Notes under the pieces: generated by a model
What the model was told of the DNA's origin: nothing
Seen by the model: only the letters and a program-made list of their open reading frames with translations
Database searches by the model: none
Assembly (NCBI GenBank): GCA_036426205.1
Contig: CM071568.1
Location: 117,642,050-117,706,049, forward strand
DNA from: Ascaphus truei
Lineage: Eukaryota; Chordata; Amphibia; Anura; Ascaphidae
DNA length: 64,000 bases
Direction of reading: 5' to 3'
Shown here: piece by piece, positions 43,984 through 56,360 of the stretch
Position numbering within the stretch: the first letter of the stretch is position 1
How the letters are laid out: every line of letters starts with the position of its first letter
Translations under genes and position numbers: made by a program

Positions 43984-45160
43984 GTATCCCCTATGAATTA
44001 GAATTCAAAAGGAAAATAAAGAATTAGTATATGAATAAATGGGTTAAACAATAATTTGATATGTCGTTCACATAATAATCATTTAGATTAACATATAGAT
44101 TAATTTTAGACAGTCACTTCACTTTCACAATGGTAGGATAAATTAATTTGATTTAATTTAATTTAAAGTAATTTAATATATCAATTTAAATACTTGATAT
44201 GATATGATATTATTTGCAACACGGATGTTTTTATATAATAAAGCGAAATTAATTAATTAATATATATTGGATTGCAAAATTAGATCCTAGTGTATATGAT
44301 TTGGTACACGATAACTAATATCTACTATATACTTTATTGTTACCACATTGATTCAATAATGTAATTCTACAAATGTGTTAGTAATAAAAATGGGTAAAAC
44401 AATAAATTTACTAGTAATGCGATGTAACAATATAAATAAAAACAAAATTGTACAAAATTGAAGAATCCCCCTCCCCCCCCTCATATAGTTAAGGTGGTAT
44501 TGACAATTCCCTTTAATAATATCTTCATTGTAATATGCAATATATAAAATCAATTCCGATTGTGTATTGGGATATTGAATTTATTATATCGCTGTAAAGA
44601 GAATTACATTACAGATTAGCTGATATATATTTCTCTCCCACTGTTTTTGAGAGATCAGTGTCCCTTTAAAGATATAAATACTATCACGACCAAATAAGAA
44701 TAATATGCTTGTATGATATTCTTGCATGGTGGATAATTGTATATAAGTTTTGCCAATAGACTTATGTACTTAATTAATATAAAGGATGCCATCATATAAT
44801 GATCAATAGCACTATATGAATTTGCCTATAACTACTTTAAGAACGTCTATTGTAAATAATGACACAAGCCAGGATCAAATATGGTTGTAAGACAGTAGAT
44901 TAGAATTTATTATAGATGGAAGTTCATAATCTTCATATAATGATATAATGTTTTGTATAAACAGAATACTTATGGATTTGTATTTGACTTGTATCCAATT
45001 ATATCTGTATATGTATAATGTAAAACTCTTTCTGTCATATAATTTAAGTAGATACTGTGTATGTATGGTCTAACTATGCCAATCTGTCAATTAGCTAATT
45101 TTATGTACTAGCCAATCAGTCAAGAGAGGTAGGTTTAAAAACCCAGGTAGGGACAAGGTA
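43984..45160. other. AT-rich sequence, no gene
   Basis: No coding or RNA signal seen. Possibly the outer part of the PLE1 right terminus or an older insertion. Confidence 0.4.
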
Positions 45161-45167
45161 ATGACAG

Positions 45168-45210
45168 CAGCCCCTGATGAAGCCGAACTGGAGAAACACG
45201 TAGGGCAAGC
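45168..45210 (+). ncRNA. Hammerhead ribozyme motif (PLE type), C
   Basis: CCCTGATGA (CTGATGA core at 45174-45180), short loop region AGCCGAACTGGA, then GAAAC and ACGTAGGG. The core is complete but stem II is weak. It is followed by a GC-rich block to about 45420 and then a PLE-like tail. Confidence 0.5.
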
Positions 45211-45992
45211 GTTACAGGTGCAGTGAGAGACACGCCGAGAGACTGATCAGAGACTGATTCGAACGGAGTCACGGCAGTGAACTTCTGAAACATCAGAGAC
45301 CAAATCCCGCGAGAGCTGAGCCAGGCTAGGCCACGTGATGCGGAAGTAACCACCGGTGTGAGGAGGACTGGTAATCGGCGTTTTCCAACCACGAGTGTGA
45401 GAGATTCGCTAAACACTCTCTACTGCCTATATTTAACTCACAGAATGTGAGTTGATTACCTCTTTTTTATTTTAAGTCACAAATGTATTAAAAGGTTTTA
45501 CACCATTCTGTTTCTCCTTTTATTCCCTCCCTATCCTCTTTGCGAGATCTGTCTACAAGGTACAGTCTGTGTAACAGACACACCGTGATTGCTGCTGCTG
45601 ATTCATGTGGATAACCATTCCAAAGACCCAGAGGCAAAGAAAAGGACAAGCTTCAGGAGCTGAGTTCGGGAGTCCCTAAGTGGATTAAAGGCTTTTATTT
45701 TCCCTACTAGTGTAAGTGCATATCTTACCAGTTTATTATCTGATGTTTTAATATACTGCCCTATGATATTCCTTTCTCTTTCTCTTCCCCTGCATATTTG
45801 CGCTTAGGTCATTTATCTCTGTACATTCAAGGCGGCGATTGAGGAGCCGCAGACCTAATTTGGCTGCAGTTTGTAGGGTTAGTAGATTGTAAGGGTTTAT
45901 ACCTCTTTTATATTGACTGATTTGGCTAGAAGTGTGGTTTATATATTTTCTACTACACTAACATATTGTTAAAATTTGCTCTGTTTGTATCT

Positions 45993-45994
45993 TG

Positions 45995-46036
<42 letters not shown>
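45993..46036. repeat. (TA)n microsatellite
   Basis: About 22 TA units directly before the direct-repeat unit with hammerhead D. A second TA-rich tract lies at 46478-46525, directly after the second direct repeat. Confidence 0.9.
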
Positions 46037-46039
<3 letters not shown>

Positions 46040-46470
46040 AATACAACTGTATGCTCATCTGCATGTCTTAGGCAGGTCTGCAACCCCGCCTTTCCCCATT
46101 ATCACCCAGCATACAGCACTTCCACTGCAGCAAGGGATTCTGGGAAATGACATGCAAATGAGCACACAGTGTCACTTTTTGCCTCAAAAACCATTTTTAA
46201 CATGGTTCCCTATAGGCTTAAACTTGCTGCATGGTCACAGCTTTGAGCACAGCCAGGGTTAAGGTGCATACCCAGAAAACCACCCACAGACAGCTGTTTC
46301 GACCTTAATGGGTGTCATCAGTGTGGGGTTGATTTTAACTGGGTATGCAAAGAGGCTATGGGATAGGCTATACCATAATACTGAGTTAAGTTAAGGTGAG
46401 AAAAAAAGTGACAAAAACCCTCCACAGGAAAGCAAATATGCAAATACAACTGTATGCTCATCTGCATGCT
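46034..46470 (-). mobile_element. Hammerhead-bearing unit between direct repeats
   Basis: A ~33-base sequence (ATGCAAATACAACTGTATGC...) occurs at 46035-46067 and again at 46437-46469, about 402 bases apart, both bordered by (TA)n. Between them, on minus, lies a hammerhead core. No ORF. It looks like a small non-autonomous PLE-type or retrozyme-like unit inserted into a TA microsatellite, or a partial tandem dimer. Confidence 0.5.
46291..46322 (-). ncRNA. Hammerhead ribozyme motif, D
   Basis: Minus strand: CTGATGA, a stem-loop with ACC/GGT, then CGAAAC and AGCTG. Complete CTGANGA...GAAA core. Confidence 0.6.
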
Positions 46471-46525
46471 TATTATATCTAATATATATATATATATATA
46501 ATATATATATATAATTATATATATA

Positions 46526-47766
46526 TCTAAATAAAATATCTGATTTATAAATATCTCATTAACATACAGTATATACTGTATAAATCTAGAAAATAAAAGT
46601 TTTTGTTCTGTTTTTATACACTTACAGCTGTGCTACTTTAGACATCTAGCTACTTCATGAGGACATGTACTGTACAGTACTGTAATTCATGCAACTAGTG
46701 TATCTTTGTCACGGGAGACTAAGTTTATTGTGCACCTTTACCAGGATCATTCACTGAACAAAACGAGATAATGAAAAAAAATTATAGTTTCTTCACACAA
46801 ATAGGCATACACACAGTGGAACACAAAATGCAGACAAATGGCACACTTACTGGGGGTCAAAAATTAGACTGTTCTAGGTGCAGGGAACTCTAAATAAGAG
46901 TTTTCCCCTGACTGGGACTTAGCCCGAAATCCTCAGGTTCCAAAATCGGCGTGAAGTTCCACACGCCACTGCTCCTTTATCTTCTGAGAACTTGGTATCT
47001 TTTGACCGGGAGTTAGTACCAAACATCCTAGAACTAAAATCTGCTGGCAATCTCAGCCCGACTGCTAAATTCGATTATTAGAACTTGGCCACAAAAGGTG
47101 GGACTTAGAATATTTTCCAGGCAGACTTTTCTGAAGCCGGTGCTCTGCTAGTCGAGCAAGAGCACCTTTGAAAAGCCCGCCCGCATTTCTGGCGCTCAGA
47201 ATCTTAACTTTGATTGGCTTAGGGGTTTCTTATGGTATTTTGGAGTTCATTCACAAAATACTACAGTCAATCAGAGTGGGGGAACTTTCTTAGTAGCCAA
47301 TCAGAGTGAAGCTGGTACAGAAAGCCAGGCTAGCGGGGAATCTGAATCTGCCAAGGGATATGCGCTAGTTTGCCACTTCCATCCCTTGCTATTCAGTTGC
47401 CACCCGCTGGGTCAGGCCCCTTTAGGTCTGGTAGGACAAATGGCAGCCGGAAAACTGTCATTGATCCCAGGACGTGGGTACTTGAGCCCTTTCCTGTTAC
47501 CCAAATGGCTTTCACACCCCTGGCACCCTCTGGTGGCTTCAATCTCCGATGTCCAGCAGACTTACAGGCACCAATTTGGTAGCCCTGGTAGCCTGTCTGA
47601 ATATTTGTTCAGAAAGTCCCAGCTCATTTATAGTGCACAACATTACCTTACAATATTAAACACAGTGTTTATAAAATATACATTTAATACATCCTAAATC
47701 TCTGGGCATGAGGAATAGAATAGAATGCTGCACTTTATTTTCTACTAGCCTTTATTCCCCACACAC
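46526..47766. other. AT-rich then mixed sequence, no gene
   Basis: 46540-46700 resembles 28440-28720 (TATAAATATCTCATTRACAT, TACACTTACAG). The rest (46730-47760) holds a few short open frames without recognisable domains. Confidence 0.4.
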
Positions 47767-47989
47767 TACTGCTGCGGCCAAGCTTAATCTAAAGCTTGAC
47801 CACATTTTCCCCATCTTTTTCAATTTTCATCTTGCGGCCGCGCGCGGCCCGTTTCTCCATTCAGCGCTAATGCGCTGAACAATGGAAGCGCCTGCGGCGC
47901 CCCCCCCCCCAAAAAAGCCTTTGTCTGAATGGGGAGCGTTTAAATTACGCGGAGGCAGCCGCATTAGATTTATGCTGGCCGCCACTGTA
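47767..47989. mobile_element. TA-flanked MITE, copy 3
   Basis: Left TA then CTGCTGCGGCCAAGCTTAAT; right end, reverse-complemented, CAGTGGCGGCCAGCATAAAT, then TA. Short (about 220 bases), GC-rich centre with GCGGCCGCGCGCGGCC. Same terminal style as copies 1 and 2. Confidence 0.5.
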
Positions 47990-48699
47990 TCTAAATGACT
48001 TAGACTGGACTCTAAGGGTCCCCTCACAACGTTATATTTATGGTTGGAGTGCCAATGAACCCCAATACAGGTTCTGGGCTTCCTGGGCATTAATTGTGTA
48101 CCCCCCTTAATGTAGGGACCCCTTATTGTTACAGGGACACTTTACATCCCTTTGCCCCAATTATCTTTCTGGGCTATGCTGAAGCAGGGAACCATAACGG
48201 TGAGTCGCGCAAGTGTTTTCAAGGGGAGATATTGCCGGGACAATATGCCTACATGTATCTGAGAATCAGGCATGATTCCCGGTTACATTTTTAGGGGAAC
48301 TGACAACTCCGGACCCCAACTACCTAGGCACCTTCTGACAACAATTTCTCCGCAAAACTCCCTTGAAACTCATGCCCTAGCAATCCCTGCTCGCTGTCAT
48401 CTCTGGAAAGATAAAAACACAAACAGTATTTGTTGTTGCACATTTCACATTATGCATGTACAGTTAGTTGCTGGGCTCAAGAGCTCACTCTCTTGAACCC
48501 TGATACACGGATCAGGGGTAACCATTCAGGGGCTTGACTTTTGAGAACATGTATCCCCTACTGTAACAATCATACGGTAAAGTAATTTTATTCTCAACCA
48601 GGTTCCATAGTGAAACGCATGCGCAGAAATGCGATGACATGCATATGCATTTCAACAAGGTTCCATTGTGACATACACGCATGTGCAGAATAAACATTT

Positions 48700-48960
48700 T
48701 ACATTTGGAAGAAGAGGCGACGCTGTATTTTTGTATTATTCATTTTAACTGTATTATCCTGTACAATTTTTTTTTTTAAATTCTTTAAAAATGGTTTTTG
48801 GTGTGTTCATCTTTTTAATCTTCAAATAACAATTACACACACTTGAAATATTGTACGGTAATAAAAGACAGGTTGCTTTGCAATTAGATTTTTAAGACAA
48901 TAACTTGCGATCGCCCACTTGAGTTTCGATGGTATTGCAGACAACATTAAAATTCAATTT
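48700..48960 (+). repeat. Second copy of the 3' flank of the BEN-like unit
   Basis: 48722-48810 (GCTGTATTTTTGTATTATTC and what follows) matches 28355-28450. Upstream of it is AATAAA at about 48688. There is no BEN or forkhead coding next to it, so it is a fragment or a short non-autonomous derivative. Confidence 0.55.
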
Positions 48961-49195
48961 TTTCTGCAATCGAACAAAACACTAGTAAACTCACGCCTTA
49001 ATGCGTGCAAATTTAAAGAAATCACGCAGCTAGACTGGGTGTGCCACCGAATTAAACCCAAGAAATGGTCAAATAACGGCCGCTGCATTTTTATGCATAT
49101 ATGCCCATTGCTCTATTTATAATCTCTGCAGTAAAGACAAATGTAATAGGTATTAAGAAAAATTAAGCAATTTCAAATGTAGAGAAATTAATAAT

Positions 49196-49440
49196 AATAA
49201 TATTTTGTTCTTGTATAGCGCTGCTAATTTTACATAGTGCATTACAGAGACATTTTGCAGAAACAGTTCTTGCCCCATAGAGCTTACAATCTATGTTTTT
49301 TAGTGCGTGAGCCACAAGGAGATAAAGTGACTTGTCCAAGGTCACAAGGAGCTGACGCCAGGAATTTAACCAGGTTCCCCTACTTCAAACTCAGTGCCAG
49401 AGTCAGTGACTTCACTCACTTTGCTCCTTATCTCATTCAT
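49196..49440 (+). repeat. L2/MIR-like 3' tail repeat
   Basis: Contains TTGTATAGCGCTGCTAATTT, GAGCTTACAATCTATG and AAGTGACTTGTCCAAGGTCA. The last block is the conserved 3' sequence shared by L2 and MIR-type repeats. Related shorter copy at 62765-62955. Confidence 0.6.
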
Positions 49441-50230
49441 TAAATGAAATTGCAATGAACATTAACTTTGCTGCTTGGCAAATTTTGGCCAAAGCGCCTC
49501 GATTTTAACAAAAAGTTAATTGAGAACCAAAATCACAAATTTCGCATGGTTCACAAACTTTGGAGACCATTTGGTACATTTGGTACATCTTTAATCTTTA
49601 CTACTATGTCAGTCAATCCATTCCAGTTAGGGTAAAAAACAAATTAAATGTGGGACTATGAATAGATGATGTAGAAGACCCTAATAAAGATACAGATTAG
49701 ATTGAGCTATACCCACCATGGTATTTTATGGGGTTAACTCAACTGGAATTTATTGACTTGTATACTACTAAAGACTTTTCTTGGGCGGTTAGTTTGTGTT
49801 TGGAGCCCACAGAAGCCCAGTGGGGGCAACTACAGTAACTCTTTTTCATGTTTGTGAGATAGTAGCAGACAGTGATTCTGATTAATAATTACTATATAGG
49901 CTGTCTCTCTATCAGGGCCTTCTACACAACCCAGTGAGTGTAATTGGGACATAGCCCCATGTGTATTTTTTTGGTCCTCAGAGGGATTATTCTTGGGTAG
50001 TGTATATTGTGCACCAAGTGAATCTCAATGGGGGCAACTAATTCTTTGTGACCTTGTGTGTCTATAATCATAGCCAAGAGTTAATTTATGGGGCAATTAG
50101 CCTTGTGTAATGTTTTACCACTCCTGCACTGTGTGTACCCAAATTGTTCAGTGGTCCATTCTAATATTGCCAACATTACACTGGGTTAATTGCCATAATT
50201 AATTATTTCTGCTTTTATTATTTTAATATG

Positions 50231-50275
<45 letters not shown>

Positions 50276-51533
50276 ACATAGGCAACACAAAAGCTCAAAT
50301 ACAACTTTCATTAGTAAAAGCAGGTTCATTTATAATTTTATTATTAAATCATTGACAGTATTTAAGAAACAATCCTTTCCTTTCATCATTGTACTGTGAA
50401 TGGGCAGATAAACCTAGTGTTTTCACTTTTTTGTTGTTTTCCTCTCCAAATATAGGTCACTCTGCTGAATTGCAGTATCTCAGTGCTATTGATTAAAATT
50501 AAAAAAACAATAATGTATGACCAAAGTAGGACCCTCCAAGAAGTATAAATAATTTTTTTTGAAGCTTGGAGAAAGAAGTGGAGCTGCTGTGAAAAAGTCC
50601 CACACAAAATACACCCCAGTCATTGGCAAATTTTCTTTCCATAGAGTATCTACATGTATTATTTAAATGCCAAGGTAACAAGTGAGTGCACAAGGTCTTA
50701 GACTATGACTTGTGTGGGTAGGAAGGGGGAAGAGAAAGGGAGAGGGAAAGCGTTAAAACAGTAAATAAAGTATGGTACAATAAGGGATGAACATACGAAG
50801 ACTTAGAAAAGAGGAAATAATCCCTGTGTAAGCACACTACTATATGGTAACCCATATAGTCTGTTATACACTTTTACCTGCATATCTGCCTGTTTGTTCA
50901 ATACATTTCATCTCAGTAGTTTGGGTCATTGTAGTACAGATCCTTCTCGCACAATAATAATTATTATATCTGCATATGTTTGAATATTATATATATTTTT
51001 TAATTTCCTATGTATTCACTACTGTCTTTTCCTCCTTTGCATCATTTTGCATGTTCTCTACGCTGCCCCTGTGGACCCTGTCTGCCGATGGGAGTGAATA
51101 CTATGAGAGAGACTATCTGCCTTCATAGCAACCATGACAACAATATGCCATGCTTGAGATCTTCCAGCCCCACAGCATCAGACTGACTGACGGTCCAATC
51201 AGAGCTGCTGTTGCTACTTCAGCCAATCAGGAGCGGTGAGAGGCATTACTTTAGAGGGCTCCGTTGCTGCAGCCTTACAGCACCTTGGGAACAGGAGGAA
51301 GTGATTTCCATGTGATCTGCATGTGAACACATGCTACTGCACGTTTGGTCTGTATAGCCACAATACTCGAAGCATATAATTTTGTCTTTTGTAGACTTTG
51401 CTGGACTGTGGTCAGGTTCTCTATGTTGGTCTGTACAGCCATACAACTGTTGCATTTTTTCCTAAGCGTATCTTGCTGGATTGTGTGTGCTTGAGTACTT
51501 TGGACATTACCTAGATTAATGTGGTTTATTTTT
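49441..51533. other. No gene seen; (ATT)n at 50231-50274
   Basis: AT-rich sequence with a clean ATT microsatellite (~14 units). The remaining open frames are short and featureless. Confidence 0.5.
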
Positions 51534-51696
51534 GTTAACCCGTGCTAGGAGGCTTTCATGTCCCATTAACCCCTATTTGGATACATTCATGCCTTATTAA
51601 CCCTTTCAAGGATATTACCTTGTGTTAACCCCTGTTAGGAGGCATTCATGTCCCATTAACCCCTATTTGGATTCATTCATTCCTTATTAACCCTTG
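51534..51696. repeat. 90-base direct repeat, two units
   Basis: GTTAACCC...AGGAGGC at 51534 and again at 51624, each followed by TTCATGTCCCATTAACCCCT and a TTATTAACCC end. The second unit runs into the TTAG target of the next solo LTR. Confidence 0.8.
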
Positions 51697-52152
51697 TTAG
51701 TGTAGCCCTGGTAAGAAATAGGACTATAGTTCTATCCTACTACTGGTATAAGCCCTGGAAAGGGCAGGCTGCCAGGAGTTATCATGGTTTTTCCCCACTA
51801 TGACACTGTGTTGTGTAAGTGAAGGTAGGAAATGTGACCGTGTGTCTAAGCAAGAGATGTAGGGGCGGTGCCTACTGGAGGTTACATAAGGCAGTGTCAC
51901 TTCCTATTTAGAGTGAGTGAGCTGTTAGTCTGTGAGATTGAGTCTGTCACCTGGCGGGTCCAGGGTGACTGTGAGAGTTAACATATAAAAGACACTAGAT
52001 GGCGCTCAAACACTATACCTATGTGCAAATAACAGTGAAATAAACAATCAATTGAAATAAAACAAATTATATATAAACTTCACCGTGCAATAAATAAAAA
52101 TAAAAACACTCAAACCCTTGTAGGACTGTTTCAGGGTCCACACTCAAAGTAC

Positions 52153-52647
52153 AATGGAACGGAACCAGGGGAGCGTCAATACCTGAAAAAATATATACAA
52201 ACTACCATAGTGTATACTGTATATAAAACAACATATAAACGGTAGGGCTCCAAGGAGCAACAGGGTGCTGGATTAGGGAATATAGTCCATAAACGCATAT
52301 AATTAGGGAGAATGTATCCCAGAAGAGAGACAACAGAGCCAAGGATAAAAAGCCAAACAAATTTATCCGAAAATGGTAAAATTCAAGGCTTACAAGATAC
52401 CGATTCAAACAGGCGTGGGTAACAGGTTTAAAGATGGAACGCCGAGTCGCGACCCGACTCGTGACCTCCTGCACGTCTGACTCTCCCCACCGGTATCTCC
52501 TGTACTGCAGACTGGATGCCGATACGTCACTTCCGGGTTTCACGGAACAGTGTGGCGCCAACGGAACATCAGCTGGAGACTGTCTCCCTCAGGATGGCAC
52601 GTTGAGGTTACGCTCTACCCGTTTCGCCGTATAGGGTGGACGGCTTC
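52153..52647. repeat. PLE2 left inverted arm
   Basis: Reverse complement of 55161-55652 across about 490 bases with few mismatches. Together the arms could form a very long hairpin in RNA or single-stranded DNA. The minus strand at 52610-52645 keeps GGCGAAAC but has lost the CTGANGA half of the hammerhead. Confidence 0.9.
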
Positions 52648-52689
52648 CGGTTTGAAATTACCTTCTATGTTTTTGCCCTAAATTTGCAA

Positions 52690-54020
52690 GGGTAATAACT
52701 TAGAGGTATTCTCGAATCTGATACAAAAAGATTTTGAAAAATTGGTAGAATCAGGAAAAATGTTTGAAAATAATCTAACAATTCTGAGAGAACACAGCTT
52801 TAAAAAACTTTACAGGAATACATCTGTAGTGATAAAACAAGCTGATAAGGGGGGCGGTATAGCTATCCTAATAGAAAAAGACATATTGCTGATTCCAATA
52901 GGATTCTGGGAGATAGCCATACCTATTTACCTTTAAAAAAAAGATCCAAACGGCAGATTTCTTAAAAGATCAAAAATTCTGCTAGATAAAGGAAAATGGA
53001 AGAAGTAATAAACAATAGAATATAATTTCCTGTATAGAGATAACCCCCGTTAGACCTATATTTTATTACCTTCCAAAACTACACAAAGTACTATTAACCC
53101 CCCAGGAAGGCCCATTATTGCAGGCATAGACTCTCTAACTCCCCATTATCCGCCTACATAGACGTCTACTTCCAAAAATATGTAAAAGAACTTCCCTCTT
53201 ACCTTAAAGATACCACTGACATCTTGCGTATCTTGGACAATCAAGTCTGGGAAAAGGATGGTATTTAGTGACGTGCGATGTCACCTCACTATATACCATC
53301 CTCATAACCACAGAGATGGACACGAGGCAGTTGACAGAGCATTAGCCAAAGATCTAGAGATGCCAAATGAACAGGCTAACTTTATTCTTGATGTTAAATT
53401 TATCTTAGAGCTCAACTACTTCTTGTTCGAGGGTACATATTATCTACAGAAATGTGTACCGCCCCGCCATGGGCACGAAATTTGCACCCAGCTACGCAAA
53501 TCTCCTGATGGGAGCATGGGAAGAAGACCATATATGGTCTGTTGCGGAGCTGGGTGAAAATTTGTGCCTGTGGCCAGGTACACATAATGATATCATCTTT
53601 GTGTGAAAGGTGACGAAAAGGGACTTATCCAGTTCACCCATTATCTGATGATAATTTGTTAAATCTACATTTTACATGTGATTATAGTCAGGAAAAAGTG
53701 AACTTCCTAGACTTAGATAGAATTTACATTGAGGATGGTCTGATTAAACCAAGACCTTTTTTAGGGTGTTGATATTAATAACTATATATCTATGGATATT
53801 TGTCATCATCCCAAATTGGCTGCAAATGTCCCATATGGGCAAATACGACGTATTAGGAGAAACTGCTCTGACGATCGCAGTTTCCATACCCAATCAGCTT
53901 TTTTACAGAATAGATTTAAAGAAAAAAACTATAAAGATAAGGATATAAGAAATGCTTTAATAAAGCCTGAAAATCTAGACAGAAAAGATTTGTTGTGTAA
54001 AAAAGTAAAAATCAGTTGAG
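52690..54020 (+). pseudogene. PLE2 reverse transcriptase, decayed
   Basis: Pieces in three frames. VVIKQADKGGGIAILIEKD (52830-52880) is the block before RT motif 1. LVTCDVTSLYT near 53265 is motif A with its catalytic Asp (family LVTLDVxSLYT). GTEYY/TYYLQK then a GTAMGTK-like block in a shifted frame near 53460 is motif B, and KFAPSYANL-type sequence follows. HHPKLAANVPYGQIRRIRRN (53795-53870) is the post-palm block. The usual DD-containing motif C is not recognisable. Many stops; not functional. Confidence 0.8.
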
Positions 54021-54384
54021 TTCAAAAAATAACTTTGAGTATTCATTTATTACAAACTATAATAGTCAATCAGAAAAATCTCAAAAATTATTCACAAGTA
54101 TTGGCATATTGTAAAAATGATTCTGTACTGGGAGAGATTGTACCAGTAAACCAATGTTATTTTTAAAAAAAGAGCTAAAGCCTTAAAAGAAAAACTGGCA
54201 CCTAGTGCTTTGCAAATTAAATCCTACTGCAAACAGTTGGCTAACACAAATAAAGGCTTTTACGTTGCACTACATGTACGGCCTGTAAACACAGGACGGA
54301 TGATAATATTTTTTTAATCACACGTACAGAAAGCGGTTTGGTATAAAACAACTTTTAACATGTAAAACGGATCATGTAAATATA

Positions 54385-54680
54385 CCTTGTTTCTTGCCCA
54401 TGTGGGCTACAATATGTGGGTCAAACTTCAAGAAAATTACAAACACGTATACTTGAACATATTGGGAATAAAACGAGGTATTACAACACATTTTCTGTCT
54501 AATCATTTTATCAAAAGCATAACGAGACACATCAGGTCTTAAGTTTACTGTATTAGAACAGTGTTACCACACCTGAGAGGGTGGGAACGAATCATCTCTC
54601 TGAAAAAGAGAGAGAGTTTCTGGATTTTCACCCTAAAAACACTTGTTCCACTGGGACTTAATGTGGACTTCGAATTAAAT
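54385..54680 (+). pseudogene. PLE2 GIY-YIG endonuclease, decayed
   Basis: In two frames: CPCGLQYVGQTSRKLQTRILEH, shortened here to its start CPCGLQYVGQT near 54398, then remnants of the domain end (FWIFTLKTLVPLGLN in a shifted frame) near 54610-54665. Position just before the 3' arm is that expected for PLEs. Confidence 0.75.
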
Positions 54681-55151
54681 GCTTTCTATGAATGATGTAC
54701 ATTAATTATATAATAAGTTTTGTATATACAAAAACTTACTAATGAAATTGTACACTAAAGAGTAAAGATTTGATAGTTATATATACTGTTTGTAAGTAAC
54801 ACTCATTGTGTTTTTCTTTTTCTTTTTCTTTCCCTTGGAGATACATCAATCGACGTTTTCCTAATTAGAGAAATATGTGGAGATTATTTTATTAATTCTA
54901 TTGAGTTATGTGTTTTACCATTTGTTATATATTTTTAGTTTTGAGTAAATATGGTTTTTATTGTTATATATTGTATTAAAGAACAAATTGTATTTTAATA
55001 TATCTGTATAAATTCTGATGAGATCTGTTAATAGCGGTGAGTGTAAATGATTTTACCCAACTAATTAGACCATCATACGTGGTGACCTATGGGAGAAAGG
55101 TCACTTTAATTGGAAGGTATATATAGTATCCTCCCATGGGTCTACGTCACT

Positions 55152-55197
55152 CCCTGACGAAGCCGTCCACCCTATACGGCGAAACGCGTAGAGCGTA
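55152..55197 (+). ncRNA. Hammerhead ribozyme motif (PLE type), F
   Basis: CTGACGA (55154-55160), stem II GCCGT/ACGGC around a CCACCCTAT loop, GAAAC at 55181, then GCGTAGAGCG. The best-formed hammerhead core in the window, at the inner start of the PLE2 right arm. It would define RNA 5' ends in the terminal repeat. Confidence 0.7.
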
Positions 55198-55652
55198 ACC
55201 CTCAACGTGCCATCCTGAGGGAGACAGTCTCCAGCTGATGTTCCGTTGGCGCCAACTGTTCCGTGAAACCCGGAAGTGACGTATCGGCATCCCAGTCTGC
55301 AGTACAGAGATACCGGTGGAGAAGTCACGTGCAGGAGGTCCACGAGGTCGCGACTCGGCGTTCCATCTTTAAACCTGTTACCCACGCCTGTTTAAATCTG
55401 GTATCTTGTAAGCCTTGAATTTTACCATTTCCGGATAAATTTGATTTGGCTTTTTTATCCTTGGCTCTGTTTGTCTCTTTCTGGGATAACTATTCTCCCT
55501 AATTATATGCTGTTTATGGACTATATTCCCTAATCCAGCACCCTGTTGCTCCTTGGAGCCCTACCGTTTATATGTTGTTTTATATACAGTATACACTATG
55601 GTAGTTTGTATATATTTTTTAGGTATTGACGCTCCCCTGGTTCCGTTCCATT
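55161..55652. repeat. PLE2 right inverted arm
   Basis: Partner of 52153-52647. It directly follows the hammerhead core and ends at the target duplication. Confidence 0.9.
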
Positions 55653-56360
55653 TGACTGTGAGAGTTAGACAGGAATTACAGTTGGAGAAGGAGAAGCCAG
55701 CAGCCTCTGAGTAGGGCTGTTGGAATTATAGTTAGTGAGGTGGACCAATGCTTCTCACCCTGCTTAGGGGGTGAGGGAAGAGTTAGCCCCACCCTGGGGG
55801 CCCTTGCCCCAGGGTGGTGGCAGGGGAAGATACCATCCTGAAGGAGAGCAGTCTAAGTGGAGTGGACAACCTGTACCTGACTGGTGATCCTGCTGCTATC
55901 ACTGCTGTGATTAAAGAGCTGCTGCTGCTATTTAAAGATATCTACCTGTGTGAGACTGGAATCTCTCATCCCTGGGTGGGAACTCTCTGGAAGGATTCCA
56001 CCCCGCATTCCTGGGGCTTACTAGAGATGGAGGCGCTACACCACTAGAAGAGAACGAAGGCACCCACCCCAGAAACCTGTTCCTGTCATCCCCCATACCA
56101 TCGCGGGAGACTCAGGACCTCCTGTTGCCATAAGGTATGCACCACACTAAGACATGTAGCCAGACCCTAGTACAGAGTAGGGGGGCCGATCTGCGTTTTG
56201 CCCGGGGTCCATGGGCTACATTAGGATACTACCTGGTTACATTATTCTGTACTAGGATACATCCATGTCTCATTGCCCATTTGTTTTTGGTGCTTTCTTT
56301 GGGAGACGTGTATAGGGACTAGGGAAGTACCATTAGATACCATGTGTCTTTTGGGAACGG

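Larger units (their letters stand above)
51981..55653 (+). mobile_element. Penelope-like element PLE2
   Basis: Flanked by GACTGTGAGAGTTA at 51967-51980 and 55654-55667, a 14-base duplication. Inverted arms: 52153-52647 and 55161-55652. A further 172 bases at the left end (51981-52152) have no partner. Coding is plus strand, decayed, with RT and GIY-YIG endonuclease. The right arm carries a good hammerhead; the left, inverted, a degenerate one. Confidence 0.9.
51701..56220. mobile_element. Solo LTR (TGTAGCCC family) split by PLE2
   Basis: Starts TGTAGCCCTGG at 51701 and ends GGGCTACA at 56220, flanked by TTAG on both sides (51697-51700 and 56221-56224). PLE2 (51981-55653) interrupts it. Without PLE2 and the 14-base duplication the LTR is about 830 bases. 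Its termini are shared with the 1.6-kb LTRs at 56785 and 60941, although the middle differs. Confidence 0.75.
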
